Shown: piece after piece, positions 1-8,503 of the stretch
Layout of the letters: each line of letters opens with the position of its first letter
Numbering within the stretch: position 1 is the first letter of the stretch
NCBI RefSeq assembly: GCF_000023785.1
Contig: NC_012982.1
Span: 3,162,001-3,226,000 of the forward strand
Reading direction: 5' to 3'
Source: Hirschia baltica ATCC 49814
Lineage (GTDB): Bacteria > Pseudomonadota > Alphaproteobacteria > Caulobacterales > Hyphomonadaceae
DNA: 64,000 nt
Position numbers and translations under genes: made by a program
Notes under the pieces: model-generated
What the model was told of the DNA's origin: nothing
What the model saw: the letters and a program-made list of their open reading frames with translations, nothing else
Database searches by the model: none

Positions 1-507
1 ACTTGTGGAATAACAAGCAATTGAGCTTCTCAAGCCACGCATCGCGCTCATAGAAGAAATGATGACGAGATGCCCTTCTCCTTGCTCACGAAATATCTGC
101 ATACTCGCTTCAGATTGAGCCAGAGCAGCGATAAGGTTTGTTTCCAGCACAGCTTTGTTTTTCTGAAAGCCGCCCTTCCCTATAGGTGCTCCCGAGCCAA
201 TACCTGCATTGATGATGATACGATCAATTTTGCCAAACCGCGTTTTGAAATCTTCAAAAACGGTGAACACAGCATCATGATCATTCACATCTAAAGGTGC
301 CAATTCAACGCGAGCCAAAGGCGCAGCAGATAAAATCTCAAATTTCAATTCTTCTAGTTTTTCAATACGCCGCGCACACAAAGCCAGATCATAGCCTTTC
401 TTTGCAAAGCGAACAGCCATGCCTGCCCCCAGACCTGAACTTGCACCTGTTATAACAATAACTGGACGACGATCTGCTTTATCAGCGATGGGTGATGAGT
501 TTGGCAT
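1..507 (-). CDS. SDR family oxidoreductase, cut by the window edge
   Basis: Short-chain dehydrogenase/reductase; the N-terminal 169 residues are visible and the rest lies before base 1. Reading leftward from ATG at 507, the Rossmann motif TGASSGLG is at residues 20-27, NAG at 100-102, the active-site serine in IISS at 151-152, and the sequence leaves the window at YSTS, where the catalytic YxxxK should begin (Tyr166). An ARR after the second beta strand (CARRIEK) is the pattern of NADP(H)-preferring members. Its start overlaps the end of the upstream histidine phosphatase by 26 bp, so the two are probably co-transcribed and translationally coupled. Substrate unknown. Confidence 0.88.
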   Translation of the reverse strand, partial: MPNSSPIADKADRRPVIVITGASSGLGAGMAVRFAKKGYDLALCARRIEKLEELKFEILSAAPLARVELAPLDVNDHDAVFTVFEDFKTRFGKIDRIIINAGIGSGAPIGKGGFQKNKAVLETNLIAALAQSEASMQIFREQGEGHLVIISSMSAMRGLRSSIACYSTS

Positions 508-1156
508 CTTCTGCCTCCAAATGGTGATGTTGATTAAAAGCGATCATATGTGTGCGATTGGATGAGACCGAGATCGTGGTGACACTTGCATTATGAAGCA
601 CGCGCTCAACCTGACGTGTGGTTGTTTCGCTTAAGTCCATAACTTCTTGAACAACGGCGCTGATCGGACCGCCAGATGAAAATACAAACGCTGTTCCATC
701 TTTTGGAAGCGAATTTGCCAAATCATCAATCGCACTGCGAATACGCAATCGAAAATCAGATCTGCTTTCGTTGTAGTCTTGATCATTTTCGCCATCTGCC
801 CAGCGTTGAACAGCTGCATCGTATATGGCCTGGAATTCAAGGTTTGGATTCTTTGATTTGGCAACGAAATCGCCAATAGCCTGCGAGGAGTCAAACTCAG
901 GTCGCATCGCGCCAATGATATTTAAATAATCAAATTCATTCCATCTTGGCTCTTGCTCATATGCCACTCCAGCGGCAAATCCCTCAGCGGTCTGACAATG
1001 ACGCTTTAACGTTCCACTATAGAGCCTCCCTGCCCCCTCGCGCCACATTGCCTTTCCTAAGACCTTCGATTGTAAATGCCCGATTTCAGACAGATTATCG
1101 TAATCTTTAGCCCCAAAAGAAGCCTGTCCATGGCGGACGAAATGAAGTCTTGGCAT
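482..1156 (-). CDS. histidine phosphatase family protein
   Basis: Member of the phosphoglycerate mutase-like histidine phosphatase superfamily, 224 residues. The catalytic RHG motif is at residues 8-10 (LHFVRHGQASFG), followed by the expected downstream R-H-x-T-A-E stretch (LKRHCQTAEG) and an acidic WNEFDY. The C-terminal element that usually carries the second catalytic histidine (HGG) reads SSGGPIS, so that histidine is absent. Such serine variants may form a natural subfamily, but activity cannot be assumed. It lies 43 bp downstream of an SDR gene and overlaps the next SDR gene, suggesting one leftward transcription unit with the acyl-CoA ligase. Substrate unknown. Confidence 0.85.
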   Translation of the reverse strand: MPRLHFVRHGQASFGAKDYDNLSEIGHLQSKVLGKAMWREGAGRLYSGTLKRHCQTAEGFAAGVAYEQEPRWNEFDYLNIIGAMRPEFDSSQAIGDFVAKSKNPNLEFQAIYDAAVQRWADGENDQDYNESRSDFRLRIRSAIDDLANSLPKDGTAFVFSSGGPISAVVQEVMDLSETTTRQVERVLHNASVTTISVSSNRTHMIAFNQHHHLEAEDAKLITHR

Positions 1157-1178
1157 CTTAATGCACTACCTTTTTGTC

Positions 1179-1192
1179 ATCACAATTGTGAT
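1179..1192. promoter_or_regulatory. 14-nt perfect palindrome between SDR and phosphatase genes
   Basis: ATCACAATTGTGAT is a perfect 14-nt palindrome in the 43-bp gap between the leftward SDR (1200-2027) and the histidine phosphatase start (1156). It could be a small operator or a weak processing hairpin. No T-tract typical of a terminator follows in the leftward direction. Confidence 0.35.
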
Positions 1193-1199
1193 CTTTTAA

Positions 1200-2027
1200 T
1201 TAGCTTTCAGGGCGAGCCATACGTTCAGCTATTTGCGCAACCTGTCCCCGCAGCATATTTAGGAAATCTACAAAAGGCATTGAGTGCTTTGCTTTCAATG
1301 CTTGCTCGGCTTCTGGATGCGTAAAAATGTGTGACGTATTCTGCCGGATGCCGTCAGCAATTTTTTCTGCAATTTCATCAGCGCCAATACGTGCACGCTC
1401 AACCAAACGCTTCGTCATTTGCTCAGATTCTGCACTACTTGAGCGCATATTCTTTGCCAGATCCGTTCTGAAAAAAGCAGGACACACAACCTGAACACCG
1501 ACATTATACTTTTCAAACTCAAGCATAAGCGTTTCAGACATTGCAATAACGGCTGCTTTAGTCGCGTTATATGCCGCAGCATCAGGCATATAAAGATAAC
1601 CCGCCATTGACGCGACATTGACAAAACGTCCAGAGCATTGGGCTTTGAATAATGGCAGGAAAGCTTTGGTGGATCTCACAATTCCCAAAATATTGATATC
1701 GATAATCCATTGCCAGTCTTCAATAGACACCTTCTCAATGGGGCCCATTTGCGCCACACCAGCATTGTTCACAACCAGATCAACGCCGCTCCAATTGTCA
1801 GATAACCATTGTGCTGCATCTTCCAAATCGTTGGAAGTACACACATCACAATGCAGATAAGCAGCTTCGGCCCCTATATTTTTCAGCTCTGCAAGAGTTG
1901 CTTCACCGGCTTTATCATCAATATCGGCAATGCAGACTTTCACACCCTGTTTGGCATAATTTAGCGCAAGTGCTTTGCCTAAACCAGCAGCTCCACCCGT
2001 TATAAATACACGATCTATTTTACTCAT
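1200..2027 (-). CDS. SDR family oxidoreductase
   Basis: Classical short-chain dehydrogenase, 275 residues. TGGAAGLG at residues 10-17 binds the dinucleotide. An acidic residue after beta-2 (IADIDD, around 34-38) points to NAD(H) rather than NADP(H). NNAG is at 87-90, the catalytic Ser at 140 (NVASM) and YNATK (Tyr153, Lys157) completes the active site. ATG at 2027 is preceded by a purine-rich GGGGCGGAAG. It sits between the acyl-CoA ligase gene (124 bp upstream) and the histidine phosphatase, so a role in oxidising a hydroxyacyl or alcohol intermediate of lipid catabolism is plausible but inferred only from context. Confidence 0.9.
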   Translation of the reverse strand: MSKIDRVFITGGAAGLGKALALNYAKQGVKVCIADIDDKAGEATLAELKNIGAEAAYLHCDVCTSNDLEDAAQWLSDNWSGVDLVVNNAGVAQMGPIEKVSIEDWQWIIDINILGIVRSTKAFLPLFKAQCSGRFVNVASMAGYLYMPDAAAYNATKAAVIAMSETLMLEFEKYNVGVQVVCPAFFRTDLAKNMRSSSAESEQMTKRLVERARIGADEIAEKIADGIRQNTSHIFTHPEAEQALKAKHSMPFVDFLNMLRGQVAQIAERMARPES

Positions 2028-2151
2028 CTTCCGCCCCTATTTTGAATAATAGGCCCGTCCTACCAACGATACTGAGCCAGATTTTATTATATTCTGCACC
2101 ATCTCCACACATCATTTAACGTGCGGGCCATTTATGGATTTACGACCGAAA

Positions 2152-3831
2152 CTAGCGCAAATCTTTTCGCAAAACCTTGCCTACAGGTGATTTAGGCAAA
2201 ACGTCGATAAACTCTATGTGTTTAGGGCGCTTGTATCCGGTCAACTCATCGCGGCAGTATTGACGAATATCCTCTTCAACTAGGTCCGAATGTGACTTCA
2301 CAACAAACACTTTAACGGCTTCGCCAGTCTGTTCATCAGGCACACCAATAGCAGCTGCTTCTGCAACGCCCTCTAAGCTGGCGAGTACATTTTCAATTTC
2401 ATTACAATAAACATTGAAACCAGAGACAAGGATCATGTCTTTTTTCCGGTCAATAATTCTTACATACCCTTGCTCGTCAAATCGACCGATATCACCGGTG
2501 GCAAAATACCCATTCTCACAAAAAGATTCTTTAGTGGCTTCAGGTCTATTCCAATAGCCCGCCATAACATTGGGACCTTTTATCCACATCTCACCATCTT
2601 CACCAATTGGCACTTCATTGCCGTTATCATCTCGAATGGAGATGAGAATAGATGGCGCAGGTAAACCAACTGAACCTGTAAATTCTGACTGCGGATAAGG
2701 TGTACATGTCCCTGCTCCGGTTGTTTCAGTCATGCCCCATCCCTCAAGTATGGGTTCGCCTGTCAATTCTTTCCATTTTTCAGCAGTATTTCTATGCGTT
2801 GCTGTTCCTCCAGCGATAAAAACTCTCGATTTGGAGAAATCCACACTGCCAATATCTTTATGATTAAGTAGGCCCGCATATAATGTGTTTAATCCCATCA
2901 TCATATTGAACGGGGATTTGGCCATCACTTTGACCATGGAATCTTGATCACGCGGATTGGGAATAAACACCGAGCGCGCGCCCATAAATAATCCAAGTGA
3001 TACAATATAGAGCGTGAACACATGATATAATGGCAAAGGTATCAAAAATTTCGGCACATCAATTTTGGGTTCGATATTTAGTGCAAGATCGACCCAAGCA
3101 CCTGAACATTTAGCAGCGGCCAATAAATTCTTCTGCTGAAGAATTGCGCCTTTTGAAACGCCTGTTGTCCCGCCAGTATATTGCAGAACTGCCACGTCAT
3201 CTTGATGATGTGTTTGCGGCTTCCATTGAAGAGATGCTCCGCGCTGGAGGAAGTCTTTATATTTCTGTGCCGCTGGAATATCAGATGGTAAAACACTCTT
3301 CTTCACATGGCGCTGAACAAAATTTGCCAAATGCCCTTTAACGCCGCCAATTGTATCACCGATTGTCGTAACAATCGTATGCTTCACAGGTGTTTTGGAA
3401 ATCACTTCTTTTAGGGTTGTCGCAAAGTCTTCAAGTATAAAAACAACTTCTGCACCACTATCATTTAACTGATGCTCTAATTCACGCGGCGTATAAAGCG
3501 GATTTACACTCACCGCAATCAATCCCGCCCTAAACACACCAAGCAAAGTCACAAGATATTGCGGGATAGTCGGCATCATAATCGCAACACGTGCGCCGTC
3601 ATCCAACTTCATAGCTTGAAGAGATGCCGCAATCTGCGCCGATTCTTTATCTAATCGAGCATAACTCCAAACAGCACCAAGGCATTCAATCGCTTCACGA
3701 TCAGCGAATTTTTTCATGCATTCATTGATGACTTCAATAAATGTATCATCACCCAGATCAATCGTCGTGGGGATGCTGTCAGGATAATTTTTTGTCCAAA
3801 ATGGTGCTTGCGCACTTGTGTCGCTTGGCAT
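2152..3831 (-). CDS. long-chain fatty-acid--CoA ligase (FadD-like)
   Basis: AMP-forming acyl-CoA synthetase of the ANL superfamily, 559 residues, matching the usual FadD length. The P-loop-like A3 motif YTGGTTGVSKGA is present near residue 217, then GWGMTETTG (adenine/acyl pocket), TGDIGRFDEQGY and IIDRKKDMI (hinge), and the C-terminal catalytic lysine region PKSPVGKVLRKDL. It activates a carboxylic acid as acyl-AMP and then acyl-CoA; the FadD-like sequence suggests medium or long fatty acids. It is the first gene of a leftward group with two SDRs and a phosphatase, and is divergent from a LysR gene (128 bp apart) that may control it. Confidence 0.9.
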   Translation of the reverse strand: MPSDTSAQAPFWTKNYPDSIPTTIDLGDDTFIEVINECMKKFADREAIECLGAVWSYARLDKESAQIAASLQAMKLDDGARVAIMMPTIPQYLVTLLGVFRAGLIAVSVNPLYTPRELEHQLNDSGAEVVFILEDFATTLKEVISKTPVKHTIVTTIGDTIGGVKGHLANFVQRHVKKSVLPSDIPAAQKYKDFLQRGASLQWKPQTHHQDDVAVLQYTGGTTGVSKGAILQQKNLLAAAKCSGAWVDLALNIEPKIDVPKFLIPLPLYHVFTLYIVSLGLFMGARSVFIPNPRDQDSMVKVMAKSPFNMMMGLNTLYAGLLNHKDIGSVDFSKSRVFIAGGTATHRNTAEKWKELTGEPILEGWGMTETTGAGTCTPYPQSEFTGSVGLPAPSILISIRDDNGNEVPIGEDGEMWIKGPNVMAGYWNRPEATKESFCENGYFATGDIGRFDEQGYVRIIDRKKDMILVSGFNVYCNEIENVLASLEGVAEAAAIGVPDEQTGEAVKVFVVKSHSDLVEEDIRQYCRDELTGYKRPKHIEFIDVLPKSPVGKVLRKDLR

Positions 3832-3959
3832 TGTTTCTTCCCCGTAAACTGCTCGTATGAGCTAAGTCAGTCTATCTCTTCGGATGATCTGACATACATA
3901 GTGTATCACCTTCTCCCTTCATGATTGATGAATCAAGTGATATATATTAAACCAACACT

Positions 3960-4868
3960 ATGAATAAAATTCACAGCAGAACAGACAGACTCGATTTAAA
4001 TCTGCTCAAAGTCTTTGAAGCGGTTTATCGAGAACAAAATCTAACCCGTGCGGCCAACCTCTTATCGCTCAGCCCCTCCGCTGTCAGTCATGCCTTGCGC
4101 CGCCTAAGAGCCCACCTTAACGATCCCCTCTTCGTCAAAGAGGGACGCATCATGCGACCCACGCCTGTGTGCGCCCGTATGGCACCAGATTTACTCGATG
4201 AGATAGACCGGCTGCGCGCCCTTCTGCAAAGCTGGGGAAAATTTGACCCAGCTCAAAGCAAAATCGTTTTCACCATCGGAATGCCCGATGCCATGGAAAT
4301 TGTTTTCTTTCCTGAATTTGTCGAGAAAATCCGACAACTGGCTCCAAATGTACGCATTATCAGCGCTAGATATGATCGCAATGAAATGGTCGCCTCTCTA
4401 TCAGGCCATACACTCGATATCTGCGTAGACATCGCGCTCCCAACCTCAAAACAATTGCGCCACCATCCACTCACGGCTGATGATTGGTGTATTGTTTCCA
4501 AAACCCACACAATACAAACGGCAGCCGATTATCTCGCCCAAGAACACATCGCTGTATCCGCCAGAACCGTTGGCACAGTGCTTGAAGATTCTGCATTGGA
4601 ACAACGCGGCATTTTCAGAGACGTCAGAGTTCGTTGCCAAAACTATCTTAGCGCATTGGCCATCGTTGAGCGCTCGGACCGAATTTTAACCATGCCCAAA
4701 AGACTGGCCCAATCCATGATACAATCGCGCCCACTCAAAATTCAGGATGTGCCATTCTCCATGCCGCCTATTGAGCTAAACCTATATTGGCATTCCGACA
4801 ATGAAGCAGATTCAGCCAATAAATGGCTGCGTGAAATTGTGATAGATACAAATGATATCTTCTCCTAA
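3960..4868 (+). CDS. LysR-type transcriptional regulator
   Basis: 302-residue LysR family regulator. An N-terminal winged helix (about residues 10-70: DLNLLKVFEAVYREQNLTRA, then SLSPSAVSHALRRLR and DPLFVKEGR) resembles the NodD/LeuO branch. The remainder is the periplasmic-binding-protein-like effector domain. It is divergent from the FadD-like gene and upstream of the class II aldolase gene (114 bp), so either may be its target. Effector unknown. Confidence 0.9.
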   Translation: MNKIHSRTDRLDLNLLKVFEAVYREQNLTRAANLLSLSPSAVSHALRRLRAHLNDPLFVKEGRIMRPTPVCARMAPDLLDEIDRLRALLQSWGKFDPAQSKIVFTIGMPDAMEIVFFPEFVEKIRQLAPNVRIISARYDRNEMVASLSGHTLDICVDIALPTSKQLRHHPLTADDWCIVSKTHTIQTAADYLAQEHIAVSARTVGTVLEDSALEQRGIFRDVRVRCQNYLSALAIVERSDRILTMPKRLAQSMIQSRPLKIQDVPFSMPPIELNLYWHSDNEADSANKWLREIVIDTNDIFS

Positions 4869-4982
4869 ACTCTAAAACAGGCACGTCTAGGCGTAAATTA
4901 ATTTGTCAAATCGTAAAGAAGTTGACATTTTTTTGAGCGCGTTCATCGTATAAAAAAACAATCAAAATAAGTGAGGAAACAC

Positions 4983-5825
4983 ATGTCTGAGTCGAACGCC
5001 ATGAACAAAGAACCCGGTTTTGGTATTCCCGATCCGGCAGATTTGGAATCCATAAAAGGATCTGTGTCTGATGCAGAATGGAGTTTACGTTGCCAGCTTG
5101 CTGCCACCTATCGCCTCTGCGCCATGTATGGCTGGACAGACCTTGTTTTTACACACATTTCTGCCCGCCTTCCTGATGAGCCCAATGCCAATGGCGACAT
5201 GGAAGAGCGCTTTTTGATCAATCCTTATGGCTTGCTTTTTGGTGAAATCACGGCCTCCAGCCTCGTCAAAATCGACCTGAATGGAAACATCTGTCAGGAC
5301 ACACCCTATTTCATCAATCCAGCCGGTTTCACCATCCACAGCGCCGTGCACGCCGCACGTGAAGATGCAGGATGTGTGATCCATGTCCACACACCTTATG
5401 GCATTGCAGTATCCGTTCAAAAAGCCGGCTTAAGACGCTACACCCAGTTTTCAATGCAAGTGCAAGATGACCTCGCCTATCATGATTATGAAGGCATTGC
5501 GCTTGATCTTGATGAACGTGAGCGCATCGTCAAAGATTTGGGTTCCAAAAGTCTACTCATGCTACGCAATCACGGCACATTAACAGTCGGCCCCAATTGC
5601 GCCATTGCTTTCTTACGCATGTATTTCCTTGAAAATGCCTGTAAGGCCCAAATACTCGCTCAAGCTGCTGGCAGCGAAGATGCTTTGCATGAAGAACCCG
5701 CAGAAATGGGAAACAGGGTTTATTCTCAAGGCGCAGCCGCCTTCATGCCGGGCATGGGGGACAATCTTGTGTGGCCTGCCCTCATCAGAAGCTTAAAAAG
5801 AACCAATCCTGGCTATGATCAATAA
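4983..5825 (+). CDS. class II aldolase/adducin family protein
   Basis: Class II aldolase/adducin fold, 280 residues from the ATG at 4983. A GTG at 4971 is in frame, but the GAGGAAAC just before 4983 is a better ribosome site and defines the start. Family zinc-ligand features are visible: the paired histidines in CVIHVHTPYG and the third in LLMLRNHGTLTVG, plus the N-terminal TDLVFTHISARL. The family holds metal-dependent sugar-phosphate aldolases and epimerases, and longer members such as this one are often of unassigned substrate. It follows a LysR gene on the same strand and is convergent with a second LysR. Confidence 0.88.
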   Translation: MSESNAMNKEPGFGIPDPADLESIKGSVSDAEWSLRCQLAATYRLCAMYGWTDLVFTHISARLPDEPNANGDMEERFLINPYGLLFGEITASSLVKIDLNGNICQDTPYFINPAGFTIHSAVHAAREDAGCVIHVHTPYGIAVSVQKAGLRRYTQFSMQVQDDLAYHDYEGIALDLDERERIVKDLGSKSLLMLRNHGTLTVGPNCAIAFLRMYFLENACKAQILAQAAGSEDALHEEPAEMGNRVYSQGAAAFMPGMGDNLVWPALIRSLKRTNPGYDQ

Positions 5826-5840
5826 TCCTCTCTTAGCATA

Positions 5841-5877
5841 AAGGCGTGCCTCACCCTTTTTCAGCAGCGCACGCCTT
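5841..5877. terminator. inverted repeat between convergent genes, possible terminator
   Basis: AAGGCGTGC (5841-5849) pairs with GCACGCCTT (5869-5877) around a 19-nt loop that contains CCCTTTTT. It lies between the convergent aldolase and LysR genes and overlaps the LysR stop codon. The long loop and lack of a clear trailing T-run make it a weak candidate. Confidence 0.35.
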
Positions 5878-6760
5878 AAACGCCCTCTCCCTTTAAAGCT
5901 TTATCCGACTTTAAAAGGTCCAATAAACGCGTCACTTTCGGCAATAAGTGACGCCGCTCAGGGCACACAGCCCATATTGGTTCAAAGACGCGGCTTTCAG
6001 TCTCCAAAACATGCACCAATTTCCCCGATTTGAGATAATCAGCGACATAAAATTCCGGCAATTGGCATAACCCCATTCCAGATAATGCGGCATCCCTAAC
6101 GGCCACCCCGCTATTGCATCGCCACCGTCCCTTGGGCAGCCAACTCACTTCTGATCCATCAACTTTAAATCGCCAATGCGTCGATGTTCCGGCCAAACAA
6201 TTGTGATTTTCTAAATCAGCAATGCTGTCTATGCGACCATGTTTTTCAAGATATTCTGGCGCAGCACACAAAATAAGCCGACGCGAAGCAATCCGCGTGA
6301 CGACCAGTTTGGAATCGTCAAGATACCCCGTGCGAATAGCCAAATCAAAGCCTTCTGATGTCAGATCAATAATCCGGTTTGTCAGATGAATAGACACAGA
6401 AACATTGGGAAATTGCTCTGCATATCGCAGCAATATTGGCGCAATAAAACGCTCGCCCATGGACATAGAACACGTCACCCGCAATTCACCCTGAGGCTCC
6501 CCACTTCCCGTTACCATGGCTAAAGCTTCATCGCGATCATCCACAAGCTGGCGACATTGTTCAAATAAAGCGCGCCCTGTATCTGTCAGCGTCACCTGCC
6601 GCGTCGATCTAAAAAACAATGGCGCATGGATACGGTCTTCAAGCCCCATCACAGCACGGCTTACATGCGAGGTTGATTGCCCAAGATATTCAGCCGCCAG
6701 CTTGAAATTCCCCCGCTTTGCTACCGCTACAAATTCTTCAATACCAAGCCATTTATTCAT
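5876..6760 (-). CDS. LysR-type regulator, probable regulator of the formaldehyde operon
   Basis: LysR family regulator. An ATG at 6760 is preferred to the upstream GTG at 6766. The winged helix covers about residues 5-65 (GIEEFVAVAKRGNFKLAAEY, then STSHVSRAVMGLEDR, LFFRSTRQVTLTD), followed by the effector-binding domain (GELRVTCSMSMGERFIAP, NRIIDLTSEGFDLAIR). The sequence is of the CrgA/DmlR-like type. It is divergent from the glutathione-dependent formaldehyde dehydrogenase gene, with ATTGCAAT-type palindromes between them. This is the classic LysR arrangement in which the regulator controls the divergent operon, but the link is inferred. Confidence 0.9.
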   Translation of the reverse strand: MNKWLGIEEFVAVAKRGNFKLAAEYLGQSTSHVSRAVMGLEDRIHAPLFFRSTRQVTLTDTGRALFEQCRQLVDDRDEALAMVTGSGEPQGELRVTCSMSMGERFIAPILLRYAEQFPNVSVSIHLTNRIIDLTSEGFDLAIRTGYLDDSKLVVTRIASRRLILCAAPEYLEKHGRIDSIADLENHNCLAGTSTHWRFKVDGSEVSWLPKGRWRCNSGVAVRDAALSGMGLCQLPEFYVADYLKSGKLVHVLETESRVFEPIWAVCPERRHLLPKVTRLLDLLKSDKALKGEGV

Positions 6761-6833
6761 CAACACATTCTCATATTTTCAATCAGATGAGCTTCAATCT
6801 CCGCTAAAACTCATGACGGATTAATTATCCCTA

Positions 6834-6876
6834 TATTGCAATAATATATTTCAATATTGTCTGTTTATCGCAATAC
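6834..6876. promoter_or_regulatory. palindrome cluster in the LysR/frmA divergent promoter region
   Basis: The 167-bp divergent gap holds TATTGCAATA (6834-6843), CAATATTG (6852-6859) and a related TATCGCAATA just downstream, spaced about one to two helix turns apart. Repeated T-N-A type dyads fit LysR tetramer binding sites. No protein binding is demonstrated. Confidence 0.4.
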
Positions 6877-6927
6877 TAGGATTAGGTATACTTTCCAAAA
6901 TTGCAAAATCCAGAATGAGTTTCCATC

Positions 6928-8037
6928 ATGAAGACACGTGCCGCCGTTGCATTTGAAGCGAAAAAACCACTCGAAATCGTCGAATTGGACCTTGAAGGCC
7001 CAAAGGATGGCGAAGTCCTCGTCGAGATCATGGCAACAGGTATCTGTCACACAGATGCTTACACTCTGGACGGTCTTGATTCTGAAGGTTTATTTCCGTC
7101 TGTCCTCGGTCATGAAGGCGCGGGAATTGTCCGTGAAGTGGGTAAAGGCGTCACCTCTGTAAAGCCCGGCGATCACGTCATCCCGCTCTACACACCCGAA
7201 TGTCGCCAATGTAAATCCTGTCTGTCAGGTAAAACAAACCTATGTACAGCCATCCGCGCGACACAAGGAAAAGGCGTTATGCCGGATGGGACATCTCGTT
7301 TCAGCTATAAAGGTCAAACAATTTTCCATTATATGGGCTGCTCCACTTTCTCTAACTTCACAGTCTTGCCAGAAATTTCTGTCGCAAAAATCAGAGAAGA
7401 CGCACCATTTGATAAATCTTGTTATATTGGTTGCGGCGTGACAACCGGCGTTGGAGCCGTGACAAATACAGCCAAAGTAGAAGCTGGAGACAATATCATT
7501 GTTTTCGGTCTTGGCGGTATCGGCCTCAATGTTTTGCAGGCCGCCCGCATGGTTGGTGCCAATAAAATTATTGGTGTTGATATCAACAATGACAAAGAAG
7601 AATGGGGCCGCAAATACGGCATGACCCATTTCGTCAACCCAAATGAAATTGAAGGCGATATCGTTCAGCACCTCGTCGAGCTGACTGATGGCGGCGCAGA
7701 ATACACATTTGATTGTACAGGCAACACAGTCGTGATGAGACAGGCACTAGAAGCATGTCATCGCGGATGGGGTGTTTCCATTGTGATCGGTGTTGCAGAA
7801 GCGGGCAAAGAAATTGCCACACGACCATTCCAGCTGGTGACGGGGCGCGTCTGGAAAGGTACGGCCTTTGGCGGCGCCAAAGGTCGTACTGACGTCCCTA
7901 AAATCGTTGACTGGTACATGAATGGGAAGATCGAAATCGACTCAATGATTACCCACACCCTTACCCTAGAGGAAATCAACAAAGGATTTGACCTGATGCA
8001 TGAAGGCAAGTCTATTCGCTCTGTCGTGGTTTACTAA
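6928..8037 (+). CDS. frmA: S-(hydroxymethyl)glutathione dehydrogenase / class III alcohol dehydrogenase
   Basis: Zinc-dependent medium-chain dehydrogenase, 369 residues, the usual length for class III ADH. It oxidises S-hydroxymethylglutathione, formed spontaneously from formaldehyde and glutathione, to S-formylglutathione with NAD+. Catalytic zinc ligands are in [12 protein letters not shown] and GHEGAG; the structural zinc loop is [15 protein letters not shown]; the Rossmann motif is GLGGIGL, with VDINNDK after beta-2 marking NAD preference. It is the first gene of a rightward group with a VOC protein (14 bp downstream) and the formylglutathione hydrolase that acts on its product. A divergent LysR gene probably regulates it. 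Confidence 0.95.
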   Translation: MKTRAAVAFEAKKPLEIVELDLEGPKDGEVLVEIMATGICHTDAYTLDGLDSEGLFPSVLGHEGAGIVREVGKGVTSVKPGDHVIPLYTPECRQCKSCLSGKTNLCTAIRATQGKGVMPDGTSRFSYKGQTIFHYMGCSTFSNFTVLPEISVAKIREDAPFDKSCYIGCGVTTGVGAVTNTAKVEAGDNIIVFGLGGIGLNVLQAARMVGANKIIGVDINNDKEEWGRKYGMTHFVNPNEIEGDIVQHLVELTDGGAEYTFDCTGNTVVMRQALEACHRGWGVSIVIGVAEAGKEIATRPFQLVTGRVWKGTAFGGAKGRTDVPKIVDWYMNGKIEIDSMITHTLTLEEINKGFDLMHEGKSIRSVVVY

Positions 8038-8051
8038 ATAGGGAGAAAACA

Positions 8052-8429
8052 ATGTACAGTCATATGATGGTCGGCACGAACGATATGGAAAAGTCGAAGA
8101 CTTTTTACGATGCACTTTTCACATCGGTCGGAGGCAGACCAGGACGGATAGACCCCAAAGGTCGCTGTGTTTATGTTCACAATGATAATGTGTTCCTTGT
8201 GACGCCGCCAATTGATGGTGAGCCAGCTACATGCGGCAATGGCATGACGATTGGATTTGCGATGGCAAACCCAGAAGAAGCCGACGCATGGCACAAGGCC
8301 GGCGCTGCTGCGGGCGGAGAAATGATTGAAGATCCTCCCGGTTGGCGCGAAAGCGGAGACATACGCCTTTATCTCGCTTATTTGCGAGATCCAGACGGCA
8401 ACAAATTATGCGCGTTACACCGCGGATAA
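8052..8429 (+). CDS. VOC (glyoxalase/bleomycin resistance) family protein
   Basis: 125-residue vicinal-oxygen-chelate fold protein. It opens with MYSHMMVGTNDMEKSKTFYD, the typical first beta-alpha element with a metal-ligand-like His, and ends with YLRDPDGNKLCALH, the typical last strand. It lies inside the formaldehyde operon between frmA and the S-formylglutathione hydrolase gene, so a role in thiol-adduct or aldehyde chemistry is plausible, but its substrate cannot be read from sequence. Confidence 0.85.
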   Translation: MYSHMMVGTNDMEKSKTFYDALFTSVGGRPGRIDPKGRCVYVHNDNVFLVTPPIDGEPATCGNGMTIGFAMANPEEADAWHKAGAAAGGEMIEDPPGWRESGDIRLYLAYLRDPDGNKLCALHRG

Positions 8430-8442
8430 CTTAACCTGACAT

Positions 8443-8479
8443 ATATCCCGAAAATGCACTGTGTTTTCGGGATATTTTT
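8443..8479 (+). terminator. intrinsic terminator-like hairpin inside the formaldehyde operon
   Basis: A 12-bp stem, ATATCCCGAAAA (8443-8454) pairing with TTTTCGGGATAT (8464-8475) around a 9-nt loop, is followed by a run of T to 8479. It falls between the VOC gene and the hydrolase gene, so it should reduce or condition read-through into the latter, or separate two units. Confidence 0.65.
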
Positions 8480-8503
8480 AATTCTATCCCCAGCGAGCAT
8501 TTC

